A stretch of DNA of 64,000 nt, taken from assembly GCA_029817715.1 (NCBI GenBank), contig JARUPY010000292.1, positions 3,923,001 through 3,987,000 on the forward strand, in the 5' to 3' direction. The notes under the pieces are model-generated. The model was not told the DNA's origin. It did not search any database and saw only the letters and a program-made list of their open reading frames with translations. Shown here one piece after another: positions 1-9,016 of this stretch (position 1 is the first letter of the stretch; the number at the start of each line of letters is the position of its first letter). The translations under genes and the position numbers were made by a program. This DNA comes from Melastoma dodecandrum. Its lineage: Eukaryota > Streptophyta > Magnoliopsida > Myrtales > Melastomataceae.

Positions 1-1215
1 GCCCGGCGGCTTCGGACCAAGCCCTCCGACGCCGCGCACCTGCCCGACACCGACGATGCCGTGGTGCCGGAGGCGCTCTGGCCCCTCGACCGGGCGATCC
101 GGCGGATCACCGGCCTGCCGGCCTTCGCGGGCAACACCGTGCAGATGTTCCGCAACGGCGATGCGGGCTATCCGGTCATGCTGGCGGCCATCCGGGAGGC
201 CAAGGCCAGCATCGGCCTGTCGAGCTACATCTTCCGCGACGATCCCACCGGGGCCGAGTTCTGCGACGCCCTGGCGGAGGCGAAGGCGCGGGGCGTGGAG
301 GTCCGCGTCATCATCGACGGGATCGGCGGCGGCTACTTCCGGGCCCCGGTCTATCGGCGTTTGACCGCCGCCGGGGTGCCGGCTGCCCTGTTCATGCACT
401 CCGCCCTGCCCTGGCGGATGCCGTTCCTCAATCTCCGCTCGCACAAGAAGTTGCTGATCGTCGACGGGCGCATCGCCTTCACGGGCGGCCTCAATATCTG
501 GCACGCGAACCGCGTCACCCTGAAGCCTGCGCATCCCATTCGCGACACGCATTACCGGCTGACCGGCCCTGTGGTGGAACAGCTCGCCGTCGCCTTCGCG
601 GCCGATTGGGCCTTCGTGTCCGGCGAGAACCTCGATGGGCCGCCGTGGTTCGTCGATCTCGAGCCGACCGGGGATAGCGTCGCCCGGGCGGTGACCTCCG
701 GCCCGGACGCCGACGTGGAGAAGATCGAGCAGGTCATCCTCCAGGCGCTCGCCTGCGCGCGGAAGACCGTCCGGTTCGTGACGCCCTATTTCCTGCCGGA
801 CGAACTCGTGACCGGCGCCCTGGCCCAGGCCGCCACCCGGGGCATCACCGTCGACGTGATCATCCCGCGGGTCAGCGACCACCACTTCATCGACTGGGCG
901 ACCCGGGCCCATCTCGACCCGCTGCTCCGGGCCGGCGTCCGGGTCTGGCTCGACGAGCCCCCCTTCGACCACTCCAAGGTGATGGTGGTGGACGACATCT
1001 GGTGCTTCGTCGGCAGCGCGAACTGGGACATGCGCAGCTTCCGGCTGAACTTCGAGCTGAACGTCGAGATCATCGACGCGGATCTCGCCGCCGAACTCGA
1101 CCGGTTCATGCGCGGCAAGATGCAGGCGCGGCTCAGCCGGGAGGATCTCGCCGCACGCGCGCTCCCCGTCCGTCTGCGCGACGCAGGCGTGCGACTGCTG
1201 CTGCCATACCTGTGA
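1..1215 (+). CDS. Phospholipase D family / cardiolipin synthase-like protein (5' end missing)
   Basis: This is a two-HKD phospholipase D protein of the cardiolipin synthase type, which joins or exchanges phosphatidyl groups at the inner membrane. The frame is open from base 1, so the start and probably the N-terminal membrane segments lie outside the window; GTG at 61 is not a convincing start. The first HKD motif (HKKLLIVDG followed by GGLN) is near base 440 and the second (HSKVMVVDD followed by GSANWDMRS) near base 970. Both carry the His, Lys and Asp expected of an active enzyme. The last 83 bp overlap the convergent downstream gene. Family is sure; cardiolipin synthase versus another phosphatidyltransferase is inferred. 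Confidence 0.85.
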   Translation, partial: ARRLRTKPSDAAHLPDTDDAVVPEALWPLDRAIRRITGLPAFAGNTVQMFRNGDAGYPVMLAAIREAKASIGLSSYIFRDDPTGAEFCDALAEAKARGVEVRVIIDGIGGGYFRAPVYRRLTAAGVPAALFMHSALPWRMPFLNLRSHKKLLIVDGRIAFTGGLNIWHANRVTLKPAHPIRDTHYRLTGPVVEQLAVAFAADWAFVSGENLDGPPWFVDLEPTGDSVARAVTSGPDADVEKIEQVILQALACARKTVRFVTPYFLPDELVTGALAQAATRGITVDVIIPRVSDHHFIDWATRAHLDPLLRAGVRVWLDEPPFDHSKVMVVDDIWCFVGSANWDMRSFRLNFELNVEIIDADLAAELDRFMRGKMQARLSREDLAARALPVRLRDAGVRLLLPYL

Positions 1216-1909
1216 AGCGGCCGGGCACGTGCGCCTCGGGCGCCGGCCCGAGATGAACGACGATCGGCCGGTGATCGGAGGGACCCCGCGGCAGCACCGC
1301 GTGCGCGTGGCAGATCAGGCCGCGGGCGAGGCAGCGGTCGAGGCGCAGGGGCAGCACCTCCACCATCGCGTGGGTCGACCGACGGGGGCCGACATCGCGA
1401 AAACCCGGAATCATCGCGGGTCCGACGATGTTGTAGTCGCCGAGCACGGCGGCGCGCGGGGGCAGTTCGGACACGATCCGGCGGAGCTGGCGCCGGTTCA
1501 GCATCTGTCCGTGCGACAGGTGGACGTTGGCCACGCCGAATGTGCCGAGGTCGAGGATCTGGCTGACCCGATGCACCAGGGCACCCGAAGGCAGCGTGAT
1601 GACGCGCGGGGGGGCCGGCCAGGGCTTCGGGCTCCACATGGCCAGCCCGTGGATCCGCCCCGGCAAGGGCGCCCAGGCATAGTGGCCGCCGATCCGATCC
1701 AGCAGGAACCCGATGGCGCGCGTCGCCTCCTGCATCAGCAGCAGATCCGGCTTCTCCTGCGCCACCAGGGCGGCGACGTCGTCGACGGCCGCGCCGGTGC
1801 GCCGCAGCAGGTTCCAGCTCACGATCTTGAAGGGTTCGCGCAGCCGGTCCGCCGGCGGGTCGAGAGCGGGCTTGGAGCCGGGGCGAACCGGGTGGGCAGC
1901 GATGGTCAT
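1133..1909 (-). CDS. Endonuclease/exonuclease/phosphatase family protein
   Basis: A 258-aa protein with the EEP (DNase I-like) fold. Visible motifs in order are the N-terminal WNLL (about residue 32), the metal-ligand QE in 'LLLMQEA' (about 59), the 'LGDYNIV' motif, and the C-terminal 'SDHRPIVVH', which carries the catalytic Asp-His. The substrate cannot be told from sequence: the family includes DNases, phosphodiesterases and lipid phosphatases. It is convergent with the phospholipase D gene and overlaps it by 83 bp. The pairing suggests, but does not prove, a lipid-related role. Confidence 0.8.
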   Translation of the reverse strand: MTIAAHPVRPGSKPALDPPADRLREPFKIVSWNLLRRTGAAVDDVAALVAQEKPDLLLMQEATRAIGFLLDRIGGHYAWAPLPGRIHGLAMWSPKPWPAPPRVITLPSGALVHRVSQILDLGTFGVANVHLSHGQMLNRRQLRRIVSELPPRAAVLGDYNIVGPAMIPGFRDVGPRRSTHAMVEVLPLRLDRCLARGLICHAHAVLPRGPSDHRPIVVHLGPAPEAHVPGRFTGMAAAVARLRRADGRGARVRRDPPG

Positions 1910-2032
1910 CGGGCCGGATACGTACCTTACCGCGCGGCGCTCCCGCCACCGCCACGCTCTAACGCGTGCGGAGCCGCAGCGTTCGATGGAATTCGGCGTG
2001 GCGCACAGGCCGGTGCCGCCACGCGGCGCTTC

Positions 2033-2083
2033 GTGCGCCGGGTCCCGGATCGCAGTCCGCTCTTGTTCCGTGCGCCCGGGAAA
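2033..2083 (+). repeat. Dispersed repeat, family A copy 1
   Basis: About 50 bp beginning GCGCCGGGT.CCGGATCGC and ending GCGCCCGG.AAA. It matches 12437-12488 at roughly three quarters of positions by eye, in the same orientation. It lies in the 400-bp gap between the EEP gene start (1909) and the SbcD-like gene (2310), where no other gene is seen. Confidence 0.6.
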
Positions 2084-2309
2084 CGGCGTTGCGTTTCAGT
2101 CTGAACTGCCCATTCCCGGACAGGTGGTGCGTTGGCGGAACCCGATTGGGGATCCATCACGAGGACCGGTCGCGCGAGCGGCGCCCCCTGAAGGAGACCC
2201 AGCCTCGTCCCGAAGCCGCTTGAGGCCTCCCCCGCCGCCGGCCTAAGAGCGCGGTCACGGCGTCCTCGACGGGGCGTCCCGACGTTCCAAGCATCCCTCC
2301 CGGAGGCCG

Positions 2310-3548
2310 ATGTCGGGCTTCAGCTTCATCCATGCGGCGGACCTGCATCTCGGAAGCCCCCTGTCGGGGCTTGCCGCCCGCGATGCCGACCTGGCCCGGC
2401 GCCTCGCCACGGCCGGGCGGCAGGCCTTCGAGGATCTGGTCACCCAGGCGATCGAGCGCGCGGTCGCCTTCGTGGTCGTGGCGGGCGATGTCTATGACGG
2501 CGATTGGGCCGACAACACGATCGGCCTGTTCTTCGCCCGGCAGGTGGGCCGCCTCGACCGCGCCGGCATCCCGACGATCCTGGTGCGCGGCAACCACGAC
2601 GCCGAGAGCGTGATCACCCGCGCCATCACCCTACCCCCCTCGGTGCATGTCTTCCCGGCCAACCGGGCCGGCACCCACCGGATCGAGGCGCTGCGCGTCG
2701 CCCTGCATGGCCGCAGCTTCCAGGGCCGGGCCGTCGAGGAGAACCTGTCGCTGACCTATCCGGCTGCCCTGCCGGGCTGGTTCAATCTCGGGATCCTTCA
2801 CACCTCCTGCACCGGCCACGCCGCCCACGAGACCTACGCCCCCTGCTCGGTCGCCGACCTCGCAGGCCGAGGCTACGATTACTGGGCGCTCGGCCACATC
2901 CACGACTATGCCGAGCTGTCCCGGGATCCCTGGATCGTGTTCCCCGGCAACCTCCAGGGCCGGAGCATCCGCGAATGCGGCCCGAAGGGCGCCGTCGTGG
3001 TCGATGTGGCCGACGGTCGGGTGACCGGCCTCACCCGCCTCGCCCTGGACCGCGCCCGGTTCGAACAGGTCACGGTCGACGTCGCCGCCGCGGCCGATAT
3101 CCGCGCCGTCCTGGAGGCTGCGGACGCGGCCCTGCGGCCGCTCGCCGTGCTGGCGGCGACCCGCCTCCTGCTGGTGCGCGTCCATCTCACCGGCGTGACG
3201 CCGGCCCATGATGCGCTCTCGGCGGATCGCGATGCCGTCGCGGCCGAGATCCAGGCCGCCGCCCACCGGATGCACGAGGATCTGTGGATCGAACGCCTCA
3301 AGATCGAGACGCGCCGGCCCCACGCGCCCGTCGAACCCGCCGGCCCCGCCATCGACCCGGCCGCCCTGCTCGCCGACCTCGACCGCGATCCGGAGTTCCG
3401 CGCCCGCGCACGGGCCGTGCTCGCCGAGATCGGCGGCCGGATGCCCGCCGCGGTCGCCGCCGAGGCGGATCTGGAGACCGAGTTCGACGCCCTCTGCGCC
3501 GAGGCCGAGGCGCTGATCCTCGGCCGCCTCACCGGCCGGCACTGCTGA
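2310..3548 (+). CDS. DNA repair exonuclease, SbcD/Mre11-type (YhaO-like) metallophosphoesterase
   Basis: A 412-aa calcineurin-like phosphoesterase of the SbcD/Mre11 group. The metal-binding motifs are complete: DLH at 11-13, GDVYD at 59-63, GNHD at 94-97, 'ILHTS' near 168 and GHIH near 196. The C-terminal third is less conserved and probably forms the capping and ATPase-contact domain. It lies 17 bp upstream of a large Rad50/SbcC-like ATPase on the same strand, so the two should form a nuclease-ATPase complex acting on DNA ends. The two-gene arrangement and ATPase size resemble Bacillus YhaO-YhaN more than E. coli SbcD-SbcC. Confidence 0.88.
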   Translation: MSGFSFIHAADLHLGSPLSGLAARDADLARRLATAGRQAFEDLVTQAIERAVAFVVVAGDVYDGDWADNTIGLFFARQVGRLDRAGIPTILVRGNHDAESVITRAITLPPSVHVFPANRAGTHRIEALRVALHGRSFQGRAVEENLSLTYPAALPGWFNLGILHTSCTGHAAHETYAPCSVADLAGRGYDYWALGHIHDYAELSRDPWIVFPGNLQGRSIRECGPKGAVVVDVADGRVTGLTRLALDRARFEQVTVDVAAAADIRAVLEAADAALRPLAVLAATRLLLVRVHLTGVTPAHDALSADRDAVAAEIQAAAHRMHEDLWIERLKIETRRPHAPVEPAGPAIDPAALLADLDRDPEFRARARAVLAEIGGRMPAAVAAEADLETEFDALCAEAEALILGRLTGRHC

Positions 3549-3565
3549 GTGGATCGAGAGCCCCG

Positions 3566-6500
3566 ATGCGCCTGATCCACCTCGCCCTGGAGCGCTACGG
3601 CGCTTTCACCGACCGCACGATCGCGTTCCGGCCGGATGCGCGCCTGCACGTGGTGCTGGGCGCCAACGAGGCCGGCAAGAGCACGGCGCTCGCGGCCGTC
3701 ACCGACCTGCTGTTCGGCTTCGGGAAATCCACCCCTTACGCCTTCCAGCACGACATGCCCCTGCTGCGCCTCGGCGCCGAGATCGCCGCCGCGGACGGGC
3801 GCAGGCTGAGCTTCCGCCGCCGGAAGGGCAACGCCCGCACCCTCATCGACGCCACCGAGGCACCGATGCCCGACGATGCCCTGGCGCCGTTCCTCGGCGG
3901 CATCTCCCGGACGGTGTTCTGCCGCGCCTTCGGCCTCGACGCGGGGAGCCTTCGGGCCGGCGGGCGCGAGATGGTCGATGTCGAGGGCGAGGTCGGTGCC
4001 AGCCTGTTCGCGGCGGGTTCGGGTCTGCGCGGGCTGACGGAGCTGCAATCCGCCCTGGACGGGGAAGCGGACGCCATCTTCGCCCCACGGCAGGCGAAGC
4101 ACCGGACCTTCTATCAGGCCCTGGAGCGCCACGAGACCGCCCGGCGGGCGATCCGCGACACCAGCCTGCGCTCCGGCGACTGGCGCGCCCTGAACGACGA
4201 GATCGCCGCCGCGGCCGGGCAGCTCGACACCCTCCGGGCCGAGCAGAAGGACGTGGCGGTCGCCCGCGCCCGCCTGGAGCGGCTGAAGCGGGTCCGGCCG
4301 CTCCTGGGCGAGATCGACGCGGTGAGCGCGCGCGTTTCGGCCGAGTCGGATCTCGTCGAGGCGGACCCCGCCTGGATCGAGCGGCTCGGCAGCGCCGTCG
4401 AACGCTATCGCGCCGCGGAAGCCGAGGCCGAGCGGGCCGGCGCCGTCCGCGAGCGGAGCCGGGCCGAGGCCGAGGCCGTGCCGGTCGAGCCGGGGCTGAC
4501 ACTCCGGGCCGACCAGATCCTGGCGGCGTTCAGCGGCACCAAGGAATTCGAGAAGGGCGGCACCGACCTCCCCCGGATCGAAGGCGACGCCCACAAGGTA
4601 AACCTGGACCTCGAACGGCTGCGGGCCCGGATCGGAATCGCCGACCTCGCGGCCCTCGAGGCAGGCCAGCCGAGCGATGCCGCGCGGACCCGGATCGAGC
4701 GGCTGATCCGCGAGCACCGGGCCCTGGCGGCGACCGAGGAGCAACTCGCCCGCGACGGTGCGGCGGCGAAGGCCGAGCGTGATCGCCTGGCCGGGGAGAT
4801 CGAGGCGGCGGGGGCCACCCGCGATCCGACCCCGTTGCGCGAGGCGCTGAAGCCCCTCGCCCGCCTGCGCGAGCGGATCGCCGCCCAAGAGACCCTGGAG
4901 GCTACGATCCGCCGGGAGACGGCGCTGCTGCGCAATCAGGCCGCCCGGCTGTCGCCCCCGGTATCCGACATCGCCGCCCTCGTCCGGATGCCCCTGCCCG
5001 CCCCGGACAGGGTCCAGGCCTTTCGCGCCCTGCTCGACGGCAAGGCCCGCGAGCGGGAGCGGGCCGCGGATCTGCGCGATGCGGCCCGCCGACAGGCCGC
5101 CACCACCCGCGAGCGGTTGCGCGAGCGCGAGGCCGGGCGGCCGATCGCCACCTGGGAGCGGGTCGAGGCGCTGCGGGTGGCCCGCGAGGCGGCCTTCGCG
5201 CCCCTGCGGGACGCCTTGGAGATGGGCCGATCCCTCGGCTCGGCCGGGATCGCAGCCTATGAGCGCGTCCTGTACGAGGCGGATCGGCTGGCGGATGCCC
5301 GGGCGGACGATGCCGCCCGGGTCGCCGCCCACGCGGCCGACCGTGATCGTCTCGCCGCCGAGGACGCGGCGCTCGCCGCCGCCCAGGACGCCCTGGCGGG
5401 GATCGCGGCGGAACTCGCCGAGGGCGAGGCGGCGTGGCGCGAGGCCTGGCGGCCGGCCGGCATCGCCCCCGGATCACCGGCCGAGATGGCGGCGTGGCTC
5501 GGCGAGGTCGAGAGCCTGATCGAGGCCGAGCAGCGGCTCGCGGGCCAGCGGCTCGGACGGGACAAGATCCGCGATGGAATCGAGGCCGCGCGGGCGCCGA
5601 TCGCTGATCTTTGCGAACGCGCGGGCCAGGAGCCGGCGCCCGGTCTCGGGATCGGCGCGAGCCTCGAACGGCTCGAAGCGCGGGTTTCCACCCTGACGAG
5701 CCGGTGGGAGGCGAGCCTGCAGACCGGCGGCCTGCTGCACGCCGCGCGCGCTGCCGCCGAACGGCTCGAATCGGCCCAGGCCGAGACCTCGGGGCGCCGG
5801 GCGGCGTGGCAGGCGGAATGGGCGACCGCCCTCGGGCCTCTCGGCCTCGACGGGACCGCCCGGCCGGAGGAGGCGGAAGGTGCCCTGGCGGCGTGGCGCG
5901 CGGTCCCCGAGCGGCTGGCCGAGCGAGCCGCCCTCGAGCGCCGTTCGTCCGGCCTGCGGCGCGACATGGACGCGTTCCGGGCCGCCGCCGCCGCCCTGGT
6001 GGACGCCCTGGCGCCGGACCTCGCCGGCGCGGCGCCGACCGGCGCGATCCGGACCCTGCACGCCCGCCTCGTCGCCGCGCAGTCCAGCGAGGCCCGCCGC
6101 GCCGAGCTGGAGCGCCATCGCGCGGAGGCCGAGGCGACTCATCTCGCCGCCCTCGACCGGTGCGGGGCGGCGCGGACCGTGCTCGCCCGCCAGCTCGCCG
6201 AGGCGATGCCGGCCCTGACCGAGGCGCCGATTGCGGAGATCGAGGCCTTGTTCGGCCGCCTGAGCGCCCGCGAGCGGCTCCGTGCCGAGCTTCGGCGGCT
6301 GCGCGGCGGCCTCGCCGGGGCCGCGGACGGGTTTCCGGAATCGGAACTCCGCGGCGACCTCGACGGGCTGCCACCGGAGGCGATCGAGGCCGAGCTGGCG
6401 CGGCTCGCCCAGGAGGCCGAGGAGCAGGCGGAGCGCGGCCAGGTCATCTTCGCCGACCGCGACCGGGCCGAGCGGCGCCGGGCGGAGCTCGAAGGCGGAA

Positions 6501-7042
6501 CCGGGGCCGAGCTGGCGCTCGCCGAGCGCAAGGCCGCGGAGGCCGATCTCCAGGGGGCGGCCCGATCCTGGGCGGTGCTGCGGCTCGCCGGGTTGATGCT
6601 CGGTCAGGCGGTGGCCCGGCACCGGGCCGGGCAGCAGGATCCGCTGGTGGCCCGCGCCGGGGCGCTGTTCGGCGCATTGACGGGGGGCGCCTTCTCGGGG
6701 CTTGCCCAGACCTACGACGAGGCCGACACGCCAAGACTCGCCGGCCAGCGCGCGGGCGGCGGCACGGTGCCGATCGACGGGATGAGTGAGGGCACCCGCG
6801 ACCAGCTCTACCTCGCCCTGCGGCTCGCCTATCTGGAGGATTACGCCGGGCGCGCCGAGCCGGCGCCGTTCATCGGCGACGATCTCTTTTCGACGTTCGA
6901 CGAGGCCCGCACGGGGTACGGCCTGGATGCGCTCGCGGAGATCGGCGCCGCGGTGCAGCCGATCCTGTTCACCCACCACCGCCACGTGGCCGAGATCGCC
7001 CAGGCGCGGCTGGGCGGGGCGGTCGATGTGGTCGCGCTCTGA
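3566..7042 (+). CDS. SbcC/Rad50-like AAA ATPase (YhaN-type)
   Basis: A 1158-aa ATPase with split nucleotide-binding halves around long coiled coils. Walker A is at residues 32-40 (GANEAGKST). Alanine-, glutamate- and arginine-rich coiled coil fills roughly 200-1000. The C-terminal half carries the signature 'MSEGTRDQLYLALRLAY' and a Walker B 'PFIGDDLFSTFDEAR', followed by the switch 'FTHHRH'. ATG at 3566 is chosen because it opens directly into the beta-strand before Walker A; the frame is open upstream but is unrelated overlap with the nuclease gene. No zinc-hook CxxC was noticed mid-protein. It is the likely partner of the upstream nuclease in DNA-end processing. Confidence 0.88.
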   Translation: MRLIHLALERYGAFTDRTIAFRPDARLHVVLGANEAGKSTALAAVTDLLFGFGKSTPYAFQHDMPLLRLGAEIAAADGRRLSFRRRKGNARTLIDATEAPMPDDALAPFLGGISRTVFCRAFGLDAGSLRAGGREMVDVEGEVGASLFAAGSGLRGLTELQSALDGEADAIFAPRQAKHRTFYQALERHETARRAIRDTSLRSGDWRALNDEIAAAAGQLDTLRAEQKDVAVARARLERLKRVRPLLGEIDAVSARVSAESDLVEADPAWIERLGSAVERYRAAEAEAERAGAVRERSRAEAEAVPVEPGLTLRADQILAAFSGTKEFEKGGTDLPRIEGDAHKVNLDLERLRARIGIADLAALEAGQPSDAARTRIERLIREHRALAATEEQLARDGAAAKAERDRLAGEIEAAGATRDPTPLREALKPLARLRERIAAQETLEATIRRETALLRNQAARLSPPVSDIAALVRMPLPAPDRVQAFRALLDGKARERERAADLRDAARRQAATTRERLREREAGRPIATWERVEALRVAREAAFAPLRDALEMGRSLGSAGIAAYERVLYEADRLADARADDAARVAAHAADRDRLAAEDAALAAAQDALAGIAAELAEGEAAWREAWRPAGIAPGSPAEMAAWLGEVESLIEAEQRLAGQRLGRDKIRDGIEAARAPIADLCERAGQEPAPGLGIGASLERLEARVSTLTSRWEASLQTGGLLHAARAAAERLESAQAETSGRRAAWQAEWATALGPLGLDGTARPEEAEGALAAWRAVPERLAERAALERRSSGLRRDMDAFRAAAAALVDALAPDLAGAAPTGAIRTLHARLVAAQSSEARRAELERHRAEAEATHLAALDRCGAARTVLARQLAEAMPALTEAPIAEIEALFGRLSARERLRAELRRLRGGLAGAADGFPESELRGDLDGLPPEAIEAELARLAQEAEEQAERGQVIFADRDRAERRRAELEGGTGAELALAERKAAEADLQGAARSWAVLRLAGLMLGQAVARHRAGQQDPLVARAGALFGALTGGAFSGLAQTYDEADTPRLAGQRAGGGTVPIDGMSEGTRDQLYLALRLAYLEDYAGRAEPAPFIGDDLFSTFDEARTGYGLDALAEIGAAVQPILFTHHRHVAEIAQARLGGAVDVVAL

Positions 7043-7124
7043 AGGGGCCGGTTCGCGGCGGGCGACGGAGAGCCGAGGTGATCGCCGACCGTGCCGACGC
7101 GGCGCGGCGCGCCGCTGCTCCGGT

Positions 7125-7350
7125 GCGGGCTCGCGGATTCGGACATCGGGTTTGGGACGATTGCCGCGCCGCCAAAGTTTGGCGGTCCGAATATGTCACC
7201 CGCCCTCCCCCACACAGGCTCCGATATTCACGCACCACCCCCACCCCTTGCCCCTCCCCACGAGGGGGAGGGAAAAGCGCTTTGTTCCGACGGGGTTGAG
7301 TGTCGGGAAGGGACGTGTGAACCTGCAAGCCCACAAAGGGGGAGGGAGGC
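7125..7350 (+). repeat. Dispersed repeat, family B copy 1, with C-rich/G-rich inverted stretches
   Basis: This stretch of the 440-bp gap between the YhaN-like gene and the convergent carboxypeptidase gene resembles 19995-20165. Both begin GCGGGCT.GCGGA, continue ACATCGGGTT.GGGAC, reach a 'CGCCGCCA.GTTT' block, and end in CCCTCCCC/GGGGAGGG hairpin-prone sequence. No gene is seen here. The hairpins could end transcription from both sides. Confidence 0.6.
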
Positions 7351-7481
7351 GCGGCGCACCGCTCAGCCCATCGCCGCTGGACACGTGAGAGCATCGGAGC
7401 CCGCACGGGAGAGGCATCCCGCGATCCGTTTTGTGACCGTGCTGCCGTCCCCGACGTGGGAATCCGGTCGCCTCTCCGAAT

Positions 7482-8972
7482 TCACGCGCCCAGATACCGC
7501 GCCTCCAGATGCGCCCGGAACGCCGCCGTGCCGAGCGGCGCGCCCGTGGCGCGGGTGAGCAGCGCGTCGGTGTCGAGCAGGCTGCCGACCGCGTGGACGT
7601 GCGTCCGCAGCCAGCCTCTGAGGGGCGCGAAATCGCCCTGCGCGAGGCAACCCGGCAGGGCCGGCTCCGCGTCCTTCGCCGCGCGGAACAGCTGCGCCGC
7701 CGCCAGGGCGCCCAGCGTGTAGGTCGGGAAGTAGCCGAAGGCGCCGCTCGGCCAGTGGATGTCCTGCAGGCAGCCGACCCGGTCGTCCGGCACGGTGAGG
7801 CCCAGCAGCTCCCGTATCCCGTCGTTGAACGCCCCCGGCAGGTCCCGCACCGCGAGGTCGCCGGCGATCATCGCGGTCTCCAGCCGGTAGCGCAGCAGGA
7901 TATGCGCCGGGTAGGTCGCCTCGTCGGCATCGACCCGGATGAAGCCCGGCGCGACCCGGGTGTTGAGCGCGTGCAGGTTCTCCGGGGACCATTCCGGTCC
8001 CGAGCGCCCGAACGCCTCCCGCAGCAGGGGCGCCAGGAAGGTGAAGAACGCTCGGCTCCGGCAGGCCTGCATCTCGACGATGAGCGACTGGCTCTCGTGC
8101 AGGCTCATGCCGCGGGCCGAGCCCACCGGCTGGTTGCGCCACGCCTCCGGCCGGCCCTGCTCGTAGAGGGCGTGGCCGGTCTCGTGCAGGACGCCCATCA
8201 GGGCGCGGCCGAAATCGGCTTCGTCGTAGCGGGTGGTGATCCGCACGTCGTCGGTGGCGCCGCCGCAGAACGGGTGCAGGCTGATGTCGAGCCGGCCCCG
8301 GGTGAAATCGAACCCCACCGCCTCCATGAGCTTGAGGCCGAGGGCGCGCTGCACCGCCACGTCGAACGGGCCTTCGAGCGGCAGCGGCGCCGGGCGCGCA
8401 GCCTGGATCTCCCGGGCGCGGGCGATCAGGTCCGGGAGCCAGCCCGTCAGGTCGGCGAAGAGGGGATCGATCGTGGACCGGCGCATCCCCGGATCGTAGC
8501 TGTCGAGCAGCGCGTCGTAGGGGTCGAGCCCGAGGGCCGCGCCCTTGGCCTGACCGATCTCCCGCTGGAGCCGCAGCACCTCGGCGAGGTGCGGCTCCAG
8601 CTTGGCGAAATCCGCGTCCCGGCGCGCCTCGCGCCAGACCATCTCGGAGCGGGAGACCGCCCGGGAACTCGCCTCGACCAGATCGCGCGGCACCGCTGTG
8701 GCGTGGGCCTGGGCGCGGCGCATCTCGCGCAGGTTGGCGGCGGCCCAGGATTCGAGGCCGCTCGCCCGCTCGGCAGCCGCCAGATCCTCGGCCGCCTCGG
8801 GTTCCGTCAGCATCGTGTGCGCCAGGCCGCGCAGGATCGCGAGCTGGTCGCCCCGCGCCGTGGCGGCGCCGTCCGGCATCAGGGTCTGCGCATCCCAGCC
8901 GAGGATCCCGGCCGCGCCTTCGAGGGCGGCGAGGCGGGCGAAGCGCTGTTCGAGGGTCTGATAGGCGGTCAT
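7482..8972 (-). CDS. M32 family metallocarboxypeptidase
   Basis: A 496-aa zinc carboxypeptidase of the Taq/thermostable carboxypeptidase 1 family, which removes C-terminal residues from peptides in the cytoplasm. The zinc motif HETGH (in 'GVLHETGHALYEQG') is near residue 260, and the N-terminal 'GILGWDAQTLMP' and 'ESQSLIVE' blocks are typical of M32. ATG at 8972 is preferred because GGAG lies about 7 nt upstream. An in-frame ATG at 9020 would overlap the upstream ABC-F stop codon as ATGA and add 16 residues. Either way the gene follows the ABC-F gene closely and is probably co-transcribed with it. Confidence 0.9.
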   Translation of the reverse strand: MTAYQTLEQRFARLAALEGAAGILGWDAQTLMPDGAATARGDQLAILRGLAHTMLTEPEAAEDLAAAERASGLESWAAANLREMRRAQAHATAVPRDLVEASSRAVSRSEMVWREARRDADFAKLEPHLAEVLRLQREIGQAKGAALGLDPYDALLDSYDPGMRRSTIDPLFADLTGWLPDLIARAREIQAARPAPLPLEGPFDVAVQRALGLKLMEAVGFDFTRGRLDISLHPFCGGATDDVRITTRYDEADFGRALMGVLHETGHALYEQGRPEAWRNQPVGSARGMSLHESQSLIVEMQACRSRAFFTFLAPLLREAFGRSGPEWSPENLHALNTRVAPGFIRVDADEATYPAHILLRYRLETAMIAGDLAVRDLPGAFNDGIRELLGLTVPDDRVGCLQDIHWPSGAFGYFPTYTLGALAAAQLFRAAKDAEPALPGCLAQGDFAPLRGWLRTHVHAVGSLLDTDALLTRATGAPLGTAAFRAHLEARYLGA

Positions 8973-9016
8973 GCGGTCTCCGGTCCAGTGGGTCGCGCGG
9001 AAGCTGCCGTCGGTGG

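Noticed and set aside
1229..2246. Plus-strand frames across the EEP gene and following gap
   Set aside because: Mirror frames of the minus-strand EEP gene running into repeat DNA.
2906..5332. 808-codon open frame on the minus strand
   Set aside because: It lies antisense to the SbcD- and SbcC-like genes, has no recognisable protein pattern, and is explained by the high GC content, which leaves few stop codons in opposite frames.
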